Source of the DNA: DASUBN01 sp964584665
GTDB lineage: Bacteria; Pseudomonadota; Gammaproteobacteria; Natronospirales; REEB76
NCBI GenBank assembly: GCA_964584665.1
Contig: CAZPAO010000034.1
Location: forward strand, 1-21,414
Direction of reading: 5' to 3'
DNA length: 21,414 nt
Position numbers and translations under genes: made by a program. The notes beneath the pieces were generated by a model. The model was given only the letters and a program-made list of their open reading frames with translations, did not search any database and was not told where the DNA came from. Shown here one piece after another: positions 1 to 6,442 of the stretch (the stretch's first letter is position 1; each line of letters opens with the position of its first letter).

Positions 1-1296
1 CACCTGGGCGGCGGCTTCTGCCGCTACTCCGTGGACAACGCCTGGACCATCCCCCACTTCGAGAAGATGCTCTACGACAATGGCCCGCTGCTTCTGCTCT
101 ATTCCGAGGCCTGGCAGATGGGCGGCGACAGCCTCTTCCGCCAGACCGCGGACGAGACCGCCCACTGGGCCATGCGCGAGATGCAGGGCTCTCACGGCGG
201 ATTCTTCTCCAGCCTGGACGCGGACTCGGAAGGCCACGAGGGCACGTTCTACGTCTGGACCCGGGATCAGCTGAGGGAATTGCTCACGGAAGAAGAGTTC
301 ATCGCCTTCGCCGCCCACTACGGCCTGAACGATCCCGCCAACTTCGAGGGCCGCTGGCACCTCAGGATGACGCTGGACCAAGCCCGCATCGCGCCGCCGC
401 CGCGCATGGAAGCGGAGACCCTGGCGCTCCTGGAATCCGCCCGGCCAAAGCTATTCGCAGCGCGGGAGAAACGCGTGCACCCGGGTCTGGACGACAAGGT
501 GCTCACCGCCTGGAACGGACTCATGATCCGCGGCATGGCCTCCGCCGGGCGCCTGCTCTCGCGGCCCGAGTACGTGGATTCCGCCGAACGGGCCGCGGGC
601 TTCGTGCACAAGAACCTGTGGCGCGATGGCAGGCTCTGGGCCAGCTGGCGCGGCGCGCCGGCAAAGATACCGGCGTACCTCGATGACTATGCCTTCCTGC
701 TCTCGGGCCTGTTGGAGTTGCTGCAATCCCGCTGGGACAGCACCTGGCTCGCCTGGGCCCGTGAGTTGGCGGACGTCTTGCTGAGGGATTTCGAGGACAC
801 GGAACGCGGCGGTTTCTTCTTCACCGCCGCGAACCAGTCCCCGCCCCTGCACCGGCCCAAGGGCTTCAGCGACGAGTCCATGCCCTCCGGCAACGCCGTG
901 GCGGCGCGGGTGCTCATCCAGCTCGGGCACCTCTGTGCCGAGCCTGCCTATATCGATGCCGGCGAACGCACCCTGAAGGCGGTCGCCACCGCCATGCGCG
1001 ACTATCCGGAATCCCACGCAGCCATGCTACTGGCCCTGGAGTACATGTTGGAGCCCCCCACCATGGTGGTGCTGCGGGGTGACGCGGAGGCGCTCTCGGA
1101 ATGGCGCGCAGAGCTGGCGAGCCAGTACGATCCACGGCGTCTCGTGCTCTGCATCCCCGATCAGGCTCGCAACCTCGCGGGCCTCCTGGCCCGCTGCACG
1201 CCGCGTGGCCCCGCCTGCGCCTACGTCTGCCGCGGCACCACCTGTTCGCTCCCCATCACCAGCATCGAGAGCCTGTCCCGGGCCCTGGCGGAATGA
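1..1296 (+). CDS. YyaL/DUF255 family thioredoxin domain-containing protein, C-terminal part (5' end outside window)
   Basis: The frame is open from the first base, so the gene starts outside the window; 431 residues are visible. The opening residues HLGGGFCRYSVDNAWTIPHF, followed by EKMLYDN, are a hallmark of the DUF255/YyaL (SSP411-like) family, which has an N-terminal thioredoxin-like domain (missing here) and a C-terminal alpha/alpha-barrel resembling sugar-processing enzymes. Other family segments seen are SSLDADSEGHEGTFYVW, DDKVLTAWNGLMI and the C-terminal CxxxxC-type ending ACAYVCRGTTCSLP. Full family members are roughly 650-700 residues, so about a third is missing. Its cellular role is not firmly established. 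The stop codon overlaps the start of the sixA-like gene (ATGA at 1293-1296), which suggests co-translation. Family assignment is sure; function is not. Confidence 0.93.
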   Translation, partial: HLGGGFCRYSVDNAWTIPHFEKMLYDNGPLLLLYSEAWQMGGDSLFRQTADETAHWAMREMQGSHGGFFSSLDADSEGHEGTFYVWTRDQLRELLTEEEFIAFAAHYGLNDPANFEGRWHLRMTLDQARIAPPPRMEAETLALLESARPKLFAAREKRVHPGLDDKVLTAWNGLMIRGMASAGRLLSRPEYVDSAERAAGFVHKNLWRDGRLWASWRGAPAKIPAYLDDYAFLLSGLLELLQSRWDSTWLAWARELADVLLRDFEDTERGGFFFTAANQSPPLHRPKGFSDESMPSGNAVAARVLIQLGHLCAEPAYIDAGERTLKAVATAMRDYPESHAAMLLALEYMLEPPTMVVLRGDAEALSEWRAELASQYDPRRLVLCIPDQARNLAGLLARCTPRGPACAYVCRGTTCSLPITSIESLSRALAE

Positions 1297-1796
1297 GCCG
1301 CACGGTACTCGTCATCCGCCACGGCATCGCCGAGGAACCGGTGGATGCCGCGATCGCCGGTCGCAACGATGCGCGGCGGGAACTCACCAAGGAGGGCTGG
1401 CACAAGATGCGGCAAGCCGCCCAGGGCCTCGCCACGCTCGTGGACGGCATCGATCTCCTGGTCTCGAGCCCCCTCGTCCGCGCGGTGCAGACCGCGGACT
1501 GCGTGGCCGAAGCCTTCCCCGATGCCAAGCGTGCGCAGCACCCGGGACTCTCGCCTGGAGTGGATCACTCCGCACTCTTGCAGTGGGTGATGCGCCAGAA
1601 AGGCACGCTCGCGCTCGTTGGCCACGAACCGGATCTCAGCGAATGGATCGGCTACATGGTGAGTGGCGCACCACGCAGCCTGGTGCAGATGAAGAAAGGC
1701 GCCGTCTGCAAGCTGGAGATGCCGGAACAAGCGGTGCCGGGAGAGGCCCAGATCACCTGGCACCTCAGCTCGAAACAGCTCGGCATGCTTGGGTGA
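1293..1796 (+). CDS. sixA: SixA-like phosphohistidine phosphatase (histidine phosphatase superfamily)
   Basis: This 167-residue protein begins MSRTVLVIRHGIAEE, with the RHG motif (catalytic His10) of the histidine phosphatase superfamily. SSPLVRAVQTA and LVGHEPDLSEW (His111) supply the second arginine region and the second catalytic histidine. The length and the short cap-less fold match SixA, which removes phosphate from phosphohistidine on proteins such as histidine phosphotransfer domains or the nitrogen PTS. A longer open frame extends upstream to 1101, but it lies inside the YyaL-type gene; the ATG at 1293, directly before the RHG strand and overlapping the upstream stop, is the natural start. 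The actual substrate in this organism cannot be read from the sequence. Confidence 0.9.
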   Translation: MSRTVLVIRHGIAEEPVDAAIAGRNDARRELTKEGWHKMRQAAQGLATLVDGIDLLVSSPLVRAVQTADCVAEAFPDAKRAQHPGLSPGVDHSALLQWVMRQKGTLALVGHEPDLSEWIGYMVSGAPRSLVQMKKGAVCKLEMPEQAVPGEAQITWHLSSKQLGMLG

Positions 1797-1806
1797 CGCA
1801 CCCGCT

Positions 1807-1835
1807 TGTGGATAACGTCAACAAGGTGTGGATAG
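1807..1835 (-). promoter_or_regulatory. Pair of DnaA-box-like nonamers
   Basis: On the minus strand 1807-1815 reads TTATCCACA, a perfect match to the DnaA box consensus, and 1827-1835 reads CTATCCACA, one mismatch. Both have the same orientation and lie 20 bases apart, about two helical turns. They sit just after the sixA-like gene. No origin-associated genes are nearby, so this may be a minor DnaA binding site or chance. Confidence 0.4.
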
Positions 1836-1866
1836 TCACTTCCCTGTCATGGCGCCATCCTTGGCG

Positions 1867-2067
1867 CTATAGCTCCATCGGTTCTCTGTAAAACTCCGCT
1901 TCGAAATCAGCGCCGTGCATGCGCGTGCAGGGATAAGCCGCCATGTAATCAGCTGCCGTGGGCTTGCCAGCATGCGGGCGACTCAGGGGCAGCACCTCGG
2001 CACGGCGGCGGCGCTCATGGCGGCGCGTGCTCTCCGATACCTTCGCTTGAGGGGTTTTCTGCAGCAT
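1867..2067 (-). CDS. Possible small hypothetical protein (66 aa)
   Basis: A 66-codon frame lies alone in the gap between the sixA-like gene and the phosphoesterase operon, and is divergent from the operon. It has a basic N-terminal part (an STRRHERRRR run) and an acidic, aromatic C-terminal part ending DFEAEFYREPMEL. I do not recognise a family and see no signal peptide or membrane segment. There is no strong ribosome binding site before the ATG. A weak -10-like TAAAGT (2075-2080 on the complementary strand) lies upstream. It may be a real small protein or an accidental frame. Confidence 0.3.
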   Translation of the reverse strand: MLQKTPQAKVSESTRRHERRRRAEVLPLSRPHAGKPTAADYMAAYPCTRMHGADFEAEFYREPMEL

Positions 2068-2151
2068 GGGCGGTACTTTAGCCCGCCTCAGTTAAACCCC
2101 GGTTAAGCCTTGATTGCAGGATGAAGACACCCCCTGCTCCCAAAGGGGTGC

Positions 2152-2207
2152 GTTTCACGGAGATGTAACGGCCCTTACACACGCTCTTAACCCTCCACCT
2201 TCAGAAT
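2152..2207 (+). promoter_or_regulatory. Candidate tandem Pho box and -10 element of the plcP-agt operon
   Basis: Four heptamers start exactly every 11 bases: GTTTCAC (2152), ATGTAAC (2163), CTTACAC (2174) and TCTTAAC (2185), each separated by four bases. This is the 7+4 architecture of PhoB binding sites (heptamer consensus CTGTCAY); the first three match five of seven positions and the last only three. A -10-like CAGAAT lies at 2202-2207, ten bases after the last heptamer, the expected spacing for a Pho promoter with no separate -35. The same stretch holds a perfect inverted repeat, TGTAA-N6-TTACA (2164-2179), so a dimeric regulator is an alternative reading. Confidence 0.45.
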
Positions 2208-2238
2208 CCTCTGCAACATGCGGAAGGAGGAGCACAAC

Positions 2239-3057
2239 ATGAGCGTCCATCAGATGAAACCCCTGCGTTACCGCAGCATCTTCATCTCCGACGTGCATCT
2301 CGGCTTCCGCGGCTGCCGCGCCGACTTCCTACTCGACTTCCTGCGCAACACCGAATGCGAATACCTCTACCTGGTCGGCGACATCATCGACGTCTGGGAG
2401 ATGAAGAACCGCATGTTCTGGCCGCAGGAGCACAACAACGTGGTTCGCACGGTGCTCGGCAAGGCCAAGCACGGCACCAAGGTCATCTACATCCCCGGCA
2501 ACCACGACGAGGTCTTCCGCGACTACGTCGGCATGGACTTCGGCAACGTCTCCATCCAGAAGGACGCCATCCACGAGACCGCCGACGGCAAGCGCCTCCT
2601 GGTGCTGCACGGCGATGAGTTCGACAGCGTGATGCAGGTCAGCAAGTGGCTGGCCAAGCTCGGCAGCCGGGTCTACGACTGGCTGCTCTACTGCAACCGC
2701 TGGGTCAACGTGTTCCGCCGCAAGCTCGGCTTCCCCTACTGGTCGCTGGCGGCCTACCTCAAGCACAAGGCCAAGAGCGCCGTGCAGTTCATCGGCGACT
2801 ACGAGGAAGCCGTGGCCCGGGAGACCCAGAAGCGCGGCGCCGACGGCGTGGTCTGCGGCCACATCCACCATGCGGAGATCGCCATGCGCCACGGCGTCCT
2901 CTACTGCAACGACGGCGACTGGGTGGAGTCCTGCACCGCGCTGATCGAACGCCACGACGGTACGCTCGAGATCCTGAACTGGGCGGACCACATCGCCGCC
3001 CGCAACGCCCATCCTGCGGCCCCGCGCCGCGCTGGCAACAAGGTGGTCCACGCATGA
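2239..3057 (+). CDS. plcP: Calcineurin-like metallophosphoesterase, PlcP / UDP-2,3-diacylglucosamine diphosphatase (LpxH-like) family
   Basis: The protein has 272 residues. Metal-binding motifs of the calcineurin-like phosphoesterase fold are all present in order: SDVHLG (Asp18, His20), GDIID (Asp48), GNHDE (Asn88, His89), HGDEFD (His124) and GHIHH (His208, His210). Databases usually call such proteins UDP-2,3-diacylglucosamine diphosphatase (lipid A synthesis). The sequence and the directly overlapping glycosyltransferase gene are instead typical of PlcP, a phospholipase C that strips phosphate head groups from membrane phospholipids under phosphate limitation, leaving diacylglycerol. I chose ATG 2239 because AAGGAGG (2224-2230) lies eight bases before it; an in-frame ATG at 2218 would place this ribosome site inside the gene. 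The upstream Pho-box-like array supports the PlcP reading. The LpxH role cannot be excluded. Confidence 0.85.
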   Translation: MSVHQMKPLRYRSIFISDVHLGFRGCRADFLLDFLRNTECEYLYLVGDIIDVWEMKNRMFWPQEHNNVVRTVLGKAKHGTKVIYIPGNHDEVFRDYVGMDFGNVSIQKDAIHETADGKRLLVLHGDEFDSVMQVSKWLAKLGSRVYDWLLYCNRWVNVFRRKLGFPYWSLAAYLKHKAKSAVQFIGDYEEAVARETQKRGADGVVCGHIHHAEIAMRHGVLYCNDGDWVESCTALIERHDGTLEILNWADHIAARNAHPAAPRRAGNKVVHA

Positions 3058-4094
3058 AGATCGCGATCGTCATCGATACCTGGCTGCCCGAGGTCAACGG
3101 CGTCGTCACCACCATGCACAAGATCGTGGAGGAGCTGAAAGGCCTCGGTCACGACCCGCACGTGCTGTCCCACGCCCAGGGCTTCACCACCATCCCGATG
3201 CCGGGTTACAGCAGCATCCGCCTCGCCCTCTTCCCCCAGGGGAAGGTCAACCGGTGGCTGGACGAAGTGCAGCCGGACGCAGTCCACATCTCCACGGAAG
3301 GCCCCCTGGGCGCCGCTGCGCGCCGCTACTGCATCAAGCGCGGCCTGCACTTCACCACCTGCTACCACACCAAGTTCCCGGAATACATCCGCGCCCGCGC
3401 GCCGATCCCCTTGAGCGTCGGCTACGCCTGGATCCGCGGCTTCCACAACCCGGCGAGCCGGCTCATGGTCTCGACGCCTTCGCTCATGCAGGAGCTTAAG
3501 GACCGGGGCTTCAAGAACCTGGTGCACTGGGGCAAGGGCGTGGACACGGAACTCTTCCGCCCCCGGGACAAGCATTTCCTGGACGACAACCGGCCCATCT
3601 TCATGTATCTCGGCCGCGTCGCCATCGAGAAGAACATCGAGGCCTTCCTGAAACTCGAGCTGCCCGGCACCCAGTACGTGGTGGGTGACGGGCCCGACCT
3701 TGAGGCCCTCAAGAAGAAATACCCCAAGGTGAAGTTCACCGGCTTCCGTCGCGGCGAAGAGCTGGCCAAGACCCTGGCTGCGGCGGATGTGTTCGTGTTC
3801 CCCAGCAAGACCGATACCTTCGGCTTGGTGCTGCTTGAAGCCATGGCCTGCGGCGTGCCCGTGGCCGCCTACCCCGTCACCGGTCCGGTGGATGTGGTGC
3901 AGCAGGGCCAGACCGGCTTCTGCGACGACGACCTGCAGAAAGCCGCCCTCGCCTGCCTGGAGCTGGACGGCAAGAAGTGCCGGGACTATGCCCTGCGCTT
4001 CAGCTGGAAGGCCGCTGCGGAAGAGTTCCTGCGCAACATGGTACCGGCGCGCAGCGCACCGGAAGGCAATACGGACCGGCTCGTCAACGCTTGA
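3054..4094 (+). CDS. agt: Family 1 (GT4-type) glycosyltransferase, likely diacylglycerol glycosyltransferase Agt
   Basis: The protein has 346 residues. The N-terminal Rossmann domain opens KIAIVIDTWLPEVNGVVTT, with the glycine loop of GT4 enzymes. The C-terminal domain carries YLGRVAIEKNIEAFL, VVGDGPDLEAL and SKTDTFGLVLLEAMACG, in which Asp254 and Glu262 form a D-x7-E variant of the usual E-x7-E donor-sugar motif. Its ATG overlaps the stop of the phosphoesterase gene (ATGA at 3054-3057), with AAGGTGG just upstream, so the two are translationally coupled. In PlcP-Agt systems this enzyme glycosylates the diacylglycerol released by PlcP, replacing phospholipids with glycolipids. Sugar specificity cannot be told from the sequence. 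Other GT4 mannosyl- or glucosyltransferases are possible. Confidence 0.87.
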   Translation: MKIAIVIDTWLPEVNGVVTTMHKIVEELKGLGHDPHVLSHAQGFTTIPMPGYSSIRLALFPQGKVNRWLDEVQPDAVHISTEGPLGAAARRYCIKRGLHFTTCYHTKFPEYIRARAPIPLSVGYAWIRGFHNPASRLMVSTPSLMQELKDRGFKNLVHWGKGVDTELFRPRDKHFLDDNRPIFMYLGRVAIEKNIEAFLKLELPGTQYVVGDGPDLEALKKKYPKVKFTGFRRGEELAKTLAAADVFVFPSKTDTFGLVLLEAMACGVPVAAYPVTGPVDVVQQGQTGFCDDDLQKAALACLELDGKKCRDYALRFSWKAAAEEFLRNMVPARSAPEGNTDRLVNA

Positions 4095-4162
4095 TGCGCT
4101 CGTCGGCGGGATACTGAACAAGCTACATGCGGATGGCTAGCCCCTCCCCGGGGGGCGGATTG

Positions 4163-4180
4163 ATGTCAGTTTTGTGACAG
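4163..4180 (-). promoter_or_regulatory. Pho-box-like direct repeat / inverted repeat
   Basis: On the minus strand this reads CTGTCACAAAACTGACAT, which is a heptamer CTGTCAC, an AAAA spacer and CTGACAT, one base short of a consensus 7-4-7 Pho box. The same bases form a perfect inverted repeat, TGTCA-N6-TGACA (4164-4179), with the same 5-6-5 geometry as the repeat upstream of the phosphoesterase gene. It lies 69 bases after the glycosyltransferase stop; no gene is obviously transcribed leftward from it. Confidence 0.4.
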
Positions 4181-4248
4181 ACGATCTGCGCGTATCACAG
4201 ATTCAAGAGATGAAATAGCCCCTCTCTTATCCGACTCTTGAAGCTAAG

Positions 4249-4273
4249 AAGCCCGGCACAAGCCGGGCTTTTC
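4249..4273 (+). terminator. Rho-independent terminator
   Basis: AAGCCCGGC (4249-4257), loop ACAA, GCCGGGCTT (4262-4270), then more T residues: a perfect nine-base stem ending in a short T tract. It probably ends transcription from the phosphoesterase-glycosyltransferase operon and insulates it from the integrase gene. The 155 bases between the operon and this hairpin hold only the Pho-box-like repeat; I see no tRNA or small frame there. Confidence 0.8.
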
Positions 4274-4299
4274 ATTCGGCCCCTCGTCATCGCTATACT
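4271..4299 (+). promoter_or_regulatory. Candidate sigma-70 promoter of the integrase gene
   Basis: A good -10, TATACT (4294-4299), lies 30 bases before the ATG. A poor -35 match, TTCATT (4271-4276), is 17 bases upstream of it. The promoter begins right at the end of the preceding terminator, giving the integrase its own transcript. Confidence 0.4.
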
Positions 4300-4328
4300 C
4301 CGTCGCTTTCAGCCACGGATGGCTCCGC

Positions 4329-5225
4329 ATGAATCTGATCCTGCTCATCCTTCTTATTCTCGTTTTCTTACTCTATTCCCGGCTGCGGAGGCCTGTGCCT
4401 CATCATGGCCGGCGGCGCGCCGCGACAGTGGAGGCCGTGGTACATCACCACCGCATCCCCAAGCCGGAATGGGTGCGGCTGGAGATCATCCGCCTGAAGG
4501 CGCTCATGCCGGAATGCGGTTGCCGCAAGGTGGCGGAGACATTCAACAGGGTGAATGTCCACAGAGACATGACGGTCGGCAAGAGTTACGCCTGCTCCGT
4601 CATCCGCAAGCACCGGTACGAGATCGAGGCGCAGCGGAAACAGGTCCGGAGCCGCGAACATAAACCGACTCTCCCGAACCGGGTATGGGGCCTGGACCTT
4701 AGTTTCATAAGAGACCAAGCCGGGCGGCAGCATCCGATATTGGGGATCGTGGACCATGGCAGCCGGGCCAATCTAGCCTTGTTGCCGCTCGCCAGGAAAT
4801 CCGCGATCACTCTCCTGCCGCTCATACATGCTGCCATCACGCTCCATGGGAAACCCAAGGTCATCCGCACCGACAATGAAGGCATGTTCAAGTCATGGCT
4901 GTTCCGATTCGGCCTCTGGGCGCTGGGCGTACGGCACCAGCGCACTGATCCACATTGCCCTTGGCAGAATAGCCGCATAGAGAGATTCTTCGGCACCTTG
5001 AAAGACAGGCTCGCGCACTGGTCCTTCGCCGATCAGAAAGAACTTGGAACATCGCTTCACCTATTCCGGCTCTGGTACAACCATGTGCGGCCGCATCAGC
5101 ATCTGCGGGGAATGACGCCGGCGGAAGCCTGGGCCGGCCTGGATATCGCCAAATATCCTCCCAAGGAGACGCTATGGTTCGATGCGTGGGACGGGCTGCT
5201 TACTGGGTATTACATCCGACGTTAG
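4329..5225 (+). CDS. Membrane-anchored DDE integrase (rve integrase core domain) / transposase-like protein
   Basis: The protein has 298 residues. Residues 1-17 (MNLILLILLILVFLLYS) are a strongly hydrophobic helix followed by arginines, so the protein looks membrane-anchored, unusual for a DNA transposase. Residues about 45-95 (LEIIRLKALMP, GCRKVAETFN) form a helical, probably DNA-binding region. Residues 115-270 are a retroviral-type integrase core with a full triad: Asp123 (GLDLSF), Asp182 (RTDNEG) and Glu218 (NSRIERFFGTLKDR), with 35 residues between the last two, the classic D,D(35)E spacing. The ending LWYNHVRPHQHLRGMTPAEAW is typical of IS3/IS481-type transposases. No orfA partner or clear terminal inverted repeats were found. 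Hairpin terminators stand on both sides, so it may be a domesticated or cassette-borne gene rather than a complete insertion sequence. Confidence 0.88.
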   Translation: MNLILLILLILVFLLYSRLRRPVPHHGRRRAATVEAVVHHHRIPKPEWVRLEIIRLKALMPECGCRKVAETFNRVNVHRDMTVGKSYACSVIRKHRYEIEAQRKQVRSREHKPTLPNRVWGLDLSFIRDQAGRQHPILGIVDHGSRANLALLPLARKSAITLLPLIHAAITLHGKPKVIRTDNEGMFKSWLFRFGLWALGVRHQRTDPHCPWQNSRIERFFGTLKDRLAHWSFADQKELGTSLHLFRLWYNHVRPHQHLRGMTPAEAWAGLDIAKYPPKETLWFDAWDGLLTGYYIRR

Positions 5226-5382
5226 AGCGTAAACGGGTACTGTCGAAGCAGAGAAAACGGGCAGAGCTGTCCGCACCATCACTCGGCCAAGAGTCATGAA
5301 TTAATCAAGAAAGCGCCACAATGGCGTAAGAAAACTGTAAATCGAGGAAGATTTTTAGGCCATTGCGATAGCGCACGAATAA

Positions 5383-5416
5383 AAAAGCATCGGTTTCATT
5401 AAAAACCGATGCTTTT
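5383..5416. terminator. Bidirectional hairpin terminator
   Basis: AAAAGCATCGGTTT (5383-5396) pairs with AAACCGATGCTTTT (5403-5416), a 14-base stem around the loop CATTAA, flanked by A and T runs so that it can act in both directions. It lies 158 bases after the integrase stop and just before the high-GC mobilization gene. The AT-rich 5226-5382 stretch contains only a small CGCCA-CAA-TGGCG hairpin (5314-5326) and no gene that I can support. Confidence 0.8.
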
Positions 5417-5505
5417 ATCTAAAGAATATTCAGCGCGGACGTTCGGACAGGACACTGCTCGCGCCGTCAGAGCGGGCTCAGCAGATCGAGCAGAAGCGCC
5501 GCCGG

Positions 5506-6201
5506 GTGCTGCGCTGGATGCGGGACTACACCTTCACGCACATGGACGTGCTGGAGGTGTTGCTGGGCTACTCCCGCCGCACCCTGCAAGCCACGCTCGC
5601 CAAGATGGAACGGGACGGGTTGATCAAGAGCGCCATGATCGAGGTGAGCTACGCCCGGCCGGTGAAGCTCTGGGGACTCACCCATCACGGCCTGCACCAT
5701 GCGTTCGACCCGGGGGAGCCCTTAGGGCCCCGCGCGGTGTTCGATCCTAAGAAGGTGGCGGCATCTAGGTTGGCCCATGATCTGGACGTGCAGCTGGTCC
5801 ACGTGCGGGCCCAGCTCGCCGGCTGGAAGGCCTGGAAGCCGGCGGCGCTCCTGGCGGAGGCCCTCACGGCCAAGGGCCTCAACATCCCGGATGCGGTGGC
5901 CATCACCGCCACCGGGGAGACGGTGGCCCTGGAGATCGAGCGCACCCTGAAGTCGGCCCGCCGCTACCAGGAGATCCTGGTGAGCTATCTCCAAGGGCGC
6001 AAGCTCGGCCTGTGGCAACGGGTGCTCTACCTCTCTCCGGACCCGGTCACGGCCTCCAGGATCGAGCGTGCGTTCCGTTCCATCAAGACCGCCAGGTTCC
6101 AGGGGGAGTCGTTCACGGTGCAGCCGGCCCATTTAGCGCCGTTCGCGTTCATGAGCTTCGATGCGCTGTTCCCGCCTTCCACCCCCGTTCTCCTGGAGTA
6201 A
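5506..6201 (+). CDS. Replication-relaxation / MobC-like mobilization protein, probably 5'-truncated
   Basis: From the GTG at 5506 the protein has 231 residues. The N-terminal part (FTHMDVLEVLLGYSRRTLQATLAKMERDGLI) reads as a winged helix. The middle (SRLAHDLDVQLVHVRAQL; IPDAVAITATGETVALEIERTLKSARRYQEIL) has the DA..E.E...K pattern of the replication-relaxation family found with plasmid MobC and conjugal elements. The frame is open back to 5383, and the residues before 5506 (APSERAQQIEQKRRR) look like genuine family sequence, yet there is no ATG, GTG or TTG between the upstream stop (5380) and 5506, and no ribosome site before 5506. The open frame runs straight into the terminator hairpin. The simplest reading is that the original start was lost at a junction near 5417-5430, so the gene may be silent. 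Confidence 0.65.
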   Translation: MLRWMRDYTFTHMDVLEVLLGYSRRTLQATLAKMERDGLIKSAMIEVSYARPVKLWGLTHHGLHHAFDPGEPLGPRAVFDPKKVAASRLAHDLDVQLVHVRAQLAGWKAWKPAALLAEALTAKGLNIPDAVAITATGETVALEIERTLKSARRYQEILVSYLQGRKLGLWQRVLYLSPDPVTASRIERAFRSIKTARFQGESFTVQPAHLAPFAFMSFDALFPPSTPVLLE

Positions 6202-6257
6202 TCACGCGGGGACGGCCGGTGCCGCCCCCTTGCGGCTCTAAGGCTCGGCGGTCATTT

Positions 6258-6305
6258 ATCGTGCGCCCTCATCGTGCACCCACTGTGCACGCGGGGGCGC
6301 ACGAT
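6258..6305. repeat. Palindromic repeat cluster downstream of the mobilization gene
   Basis: ATCGTGCGCCC (6258-6268) and its exact reverse complement GGGCGCACGAT (6295-6305) form an 11-base inverted repeat. Inside lie two copies of the palindrome GTGCAC (6274-6279 and 6285-6290), and the left motif partly recurs as CGTGCACCC (6273-6281), 13 bases after CGTGCGCCC. No T tract follows, so it is not a standard terminator. Next to a mobilization gene, an oriT or a protein-binding site is possible. The rest of 6202-6440 holds no gene I can support. Confidence 0.6.
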
Positions 6306-6379
6306 GATCTGAAGCGACTAAGGGGAGAACGGCCGCCCACGTGGGCGGGGATCAGGGTGCGGACCAGGTGGAGTTATAC

Positions 6380-6406
6380 GGCAGGCCCGCTCGTGCGGGA
6401 CCTGCC
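6380..6406. terminator. Hairpin at the 3' end of the RHS array
   Basis: GGCAGGCCCGC (6380-6390) and GCGGGACCTGCC (6395-6406) pair over 11 bases, with one bulged A, around a TCGT loop. It lies 36 bases beyond the stop of the last minus-strand gene of the toxin array. There is no T run on either side, so termination is plausible but not certain. Confidence 0.4.
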
Positions 6407-6442
6407 GGGCTACCTCCAGCCGTTATTTGAGAGGCCGCCCCC

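Noticed and set aside
451..1017. Minus-strand frame of 188 codons opposite the YyaL-type gene
   Set aside because: Shadow frame, no recognisable domain, strong family match on the other strand.
2329..4121. Long minus-strand open frames (240 and 406 codons) opposite the phosphoesterase and glycosyltransferase genes
   Set aside because: They lie fully antisense to genes with clear motifs; high-GC codon bias creates such frames.
4095..4275. Possible tRNA upstream of the hairpin at 4249, because such hairpins often follow tRNA genes
   Set aside because: No T-loop or acceptor stem pattern could be found in the preceding 150 bases.
5409..5750. 113-codon + strand frame starting in the terminator
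   Set aside because: Overlaps the mobilization gene out of frame; Arg/Ala/Gly-rich shadow.
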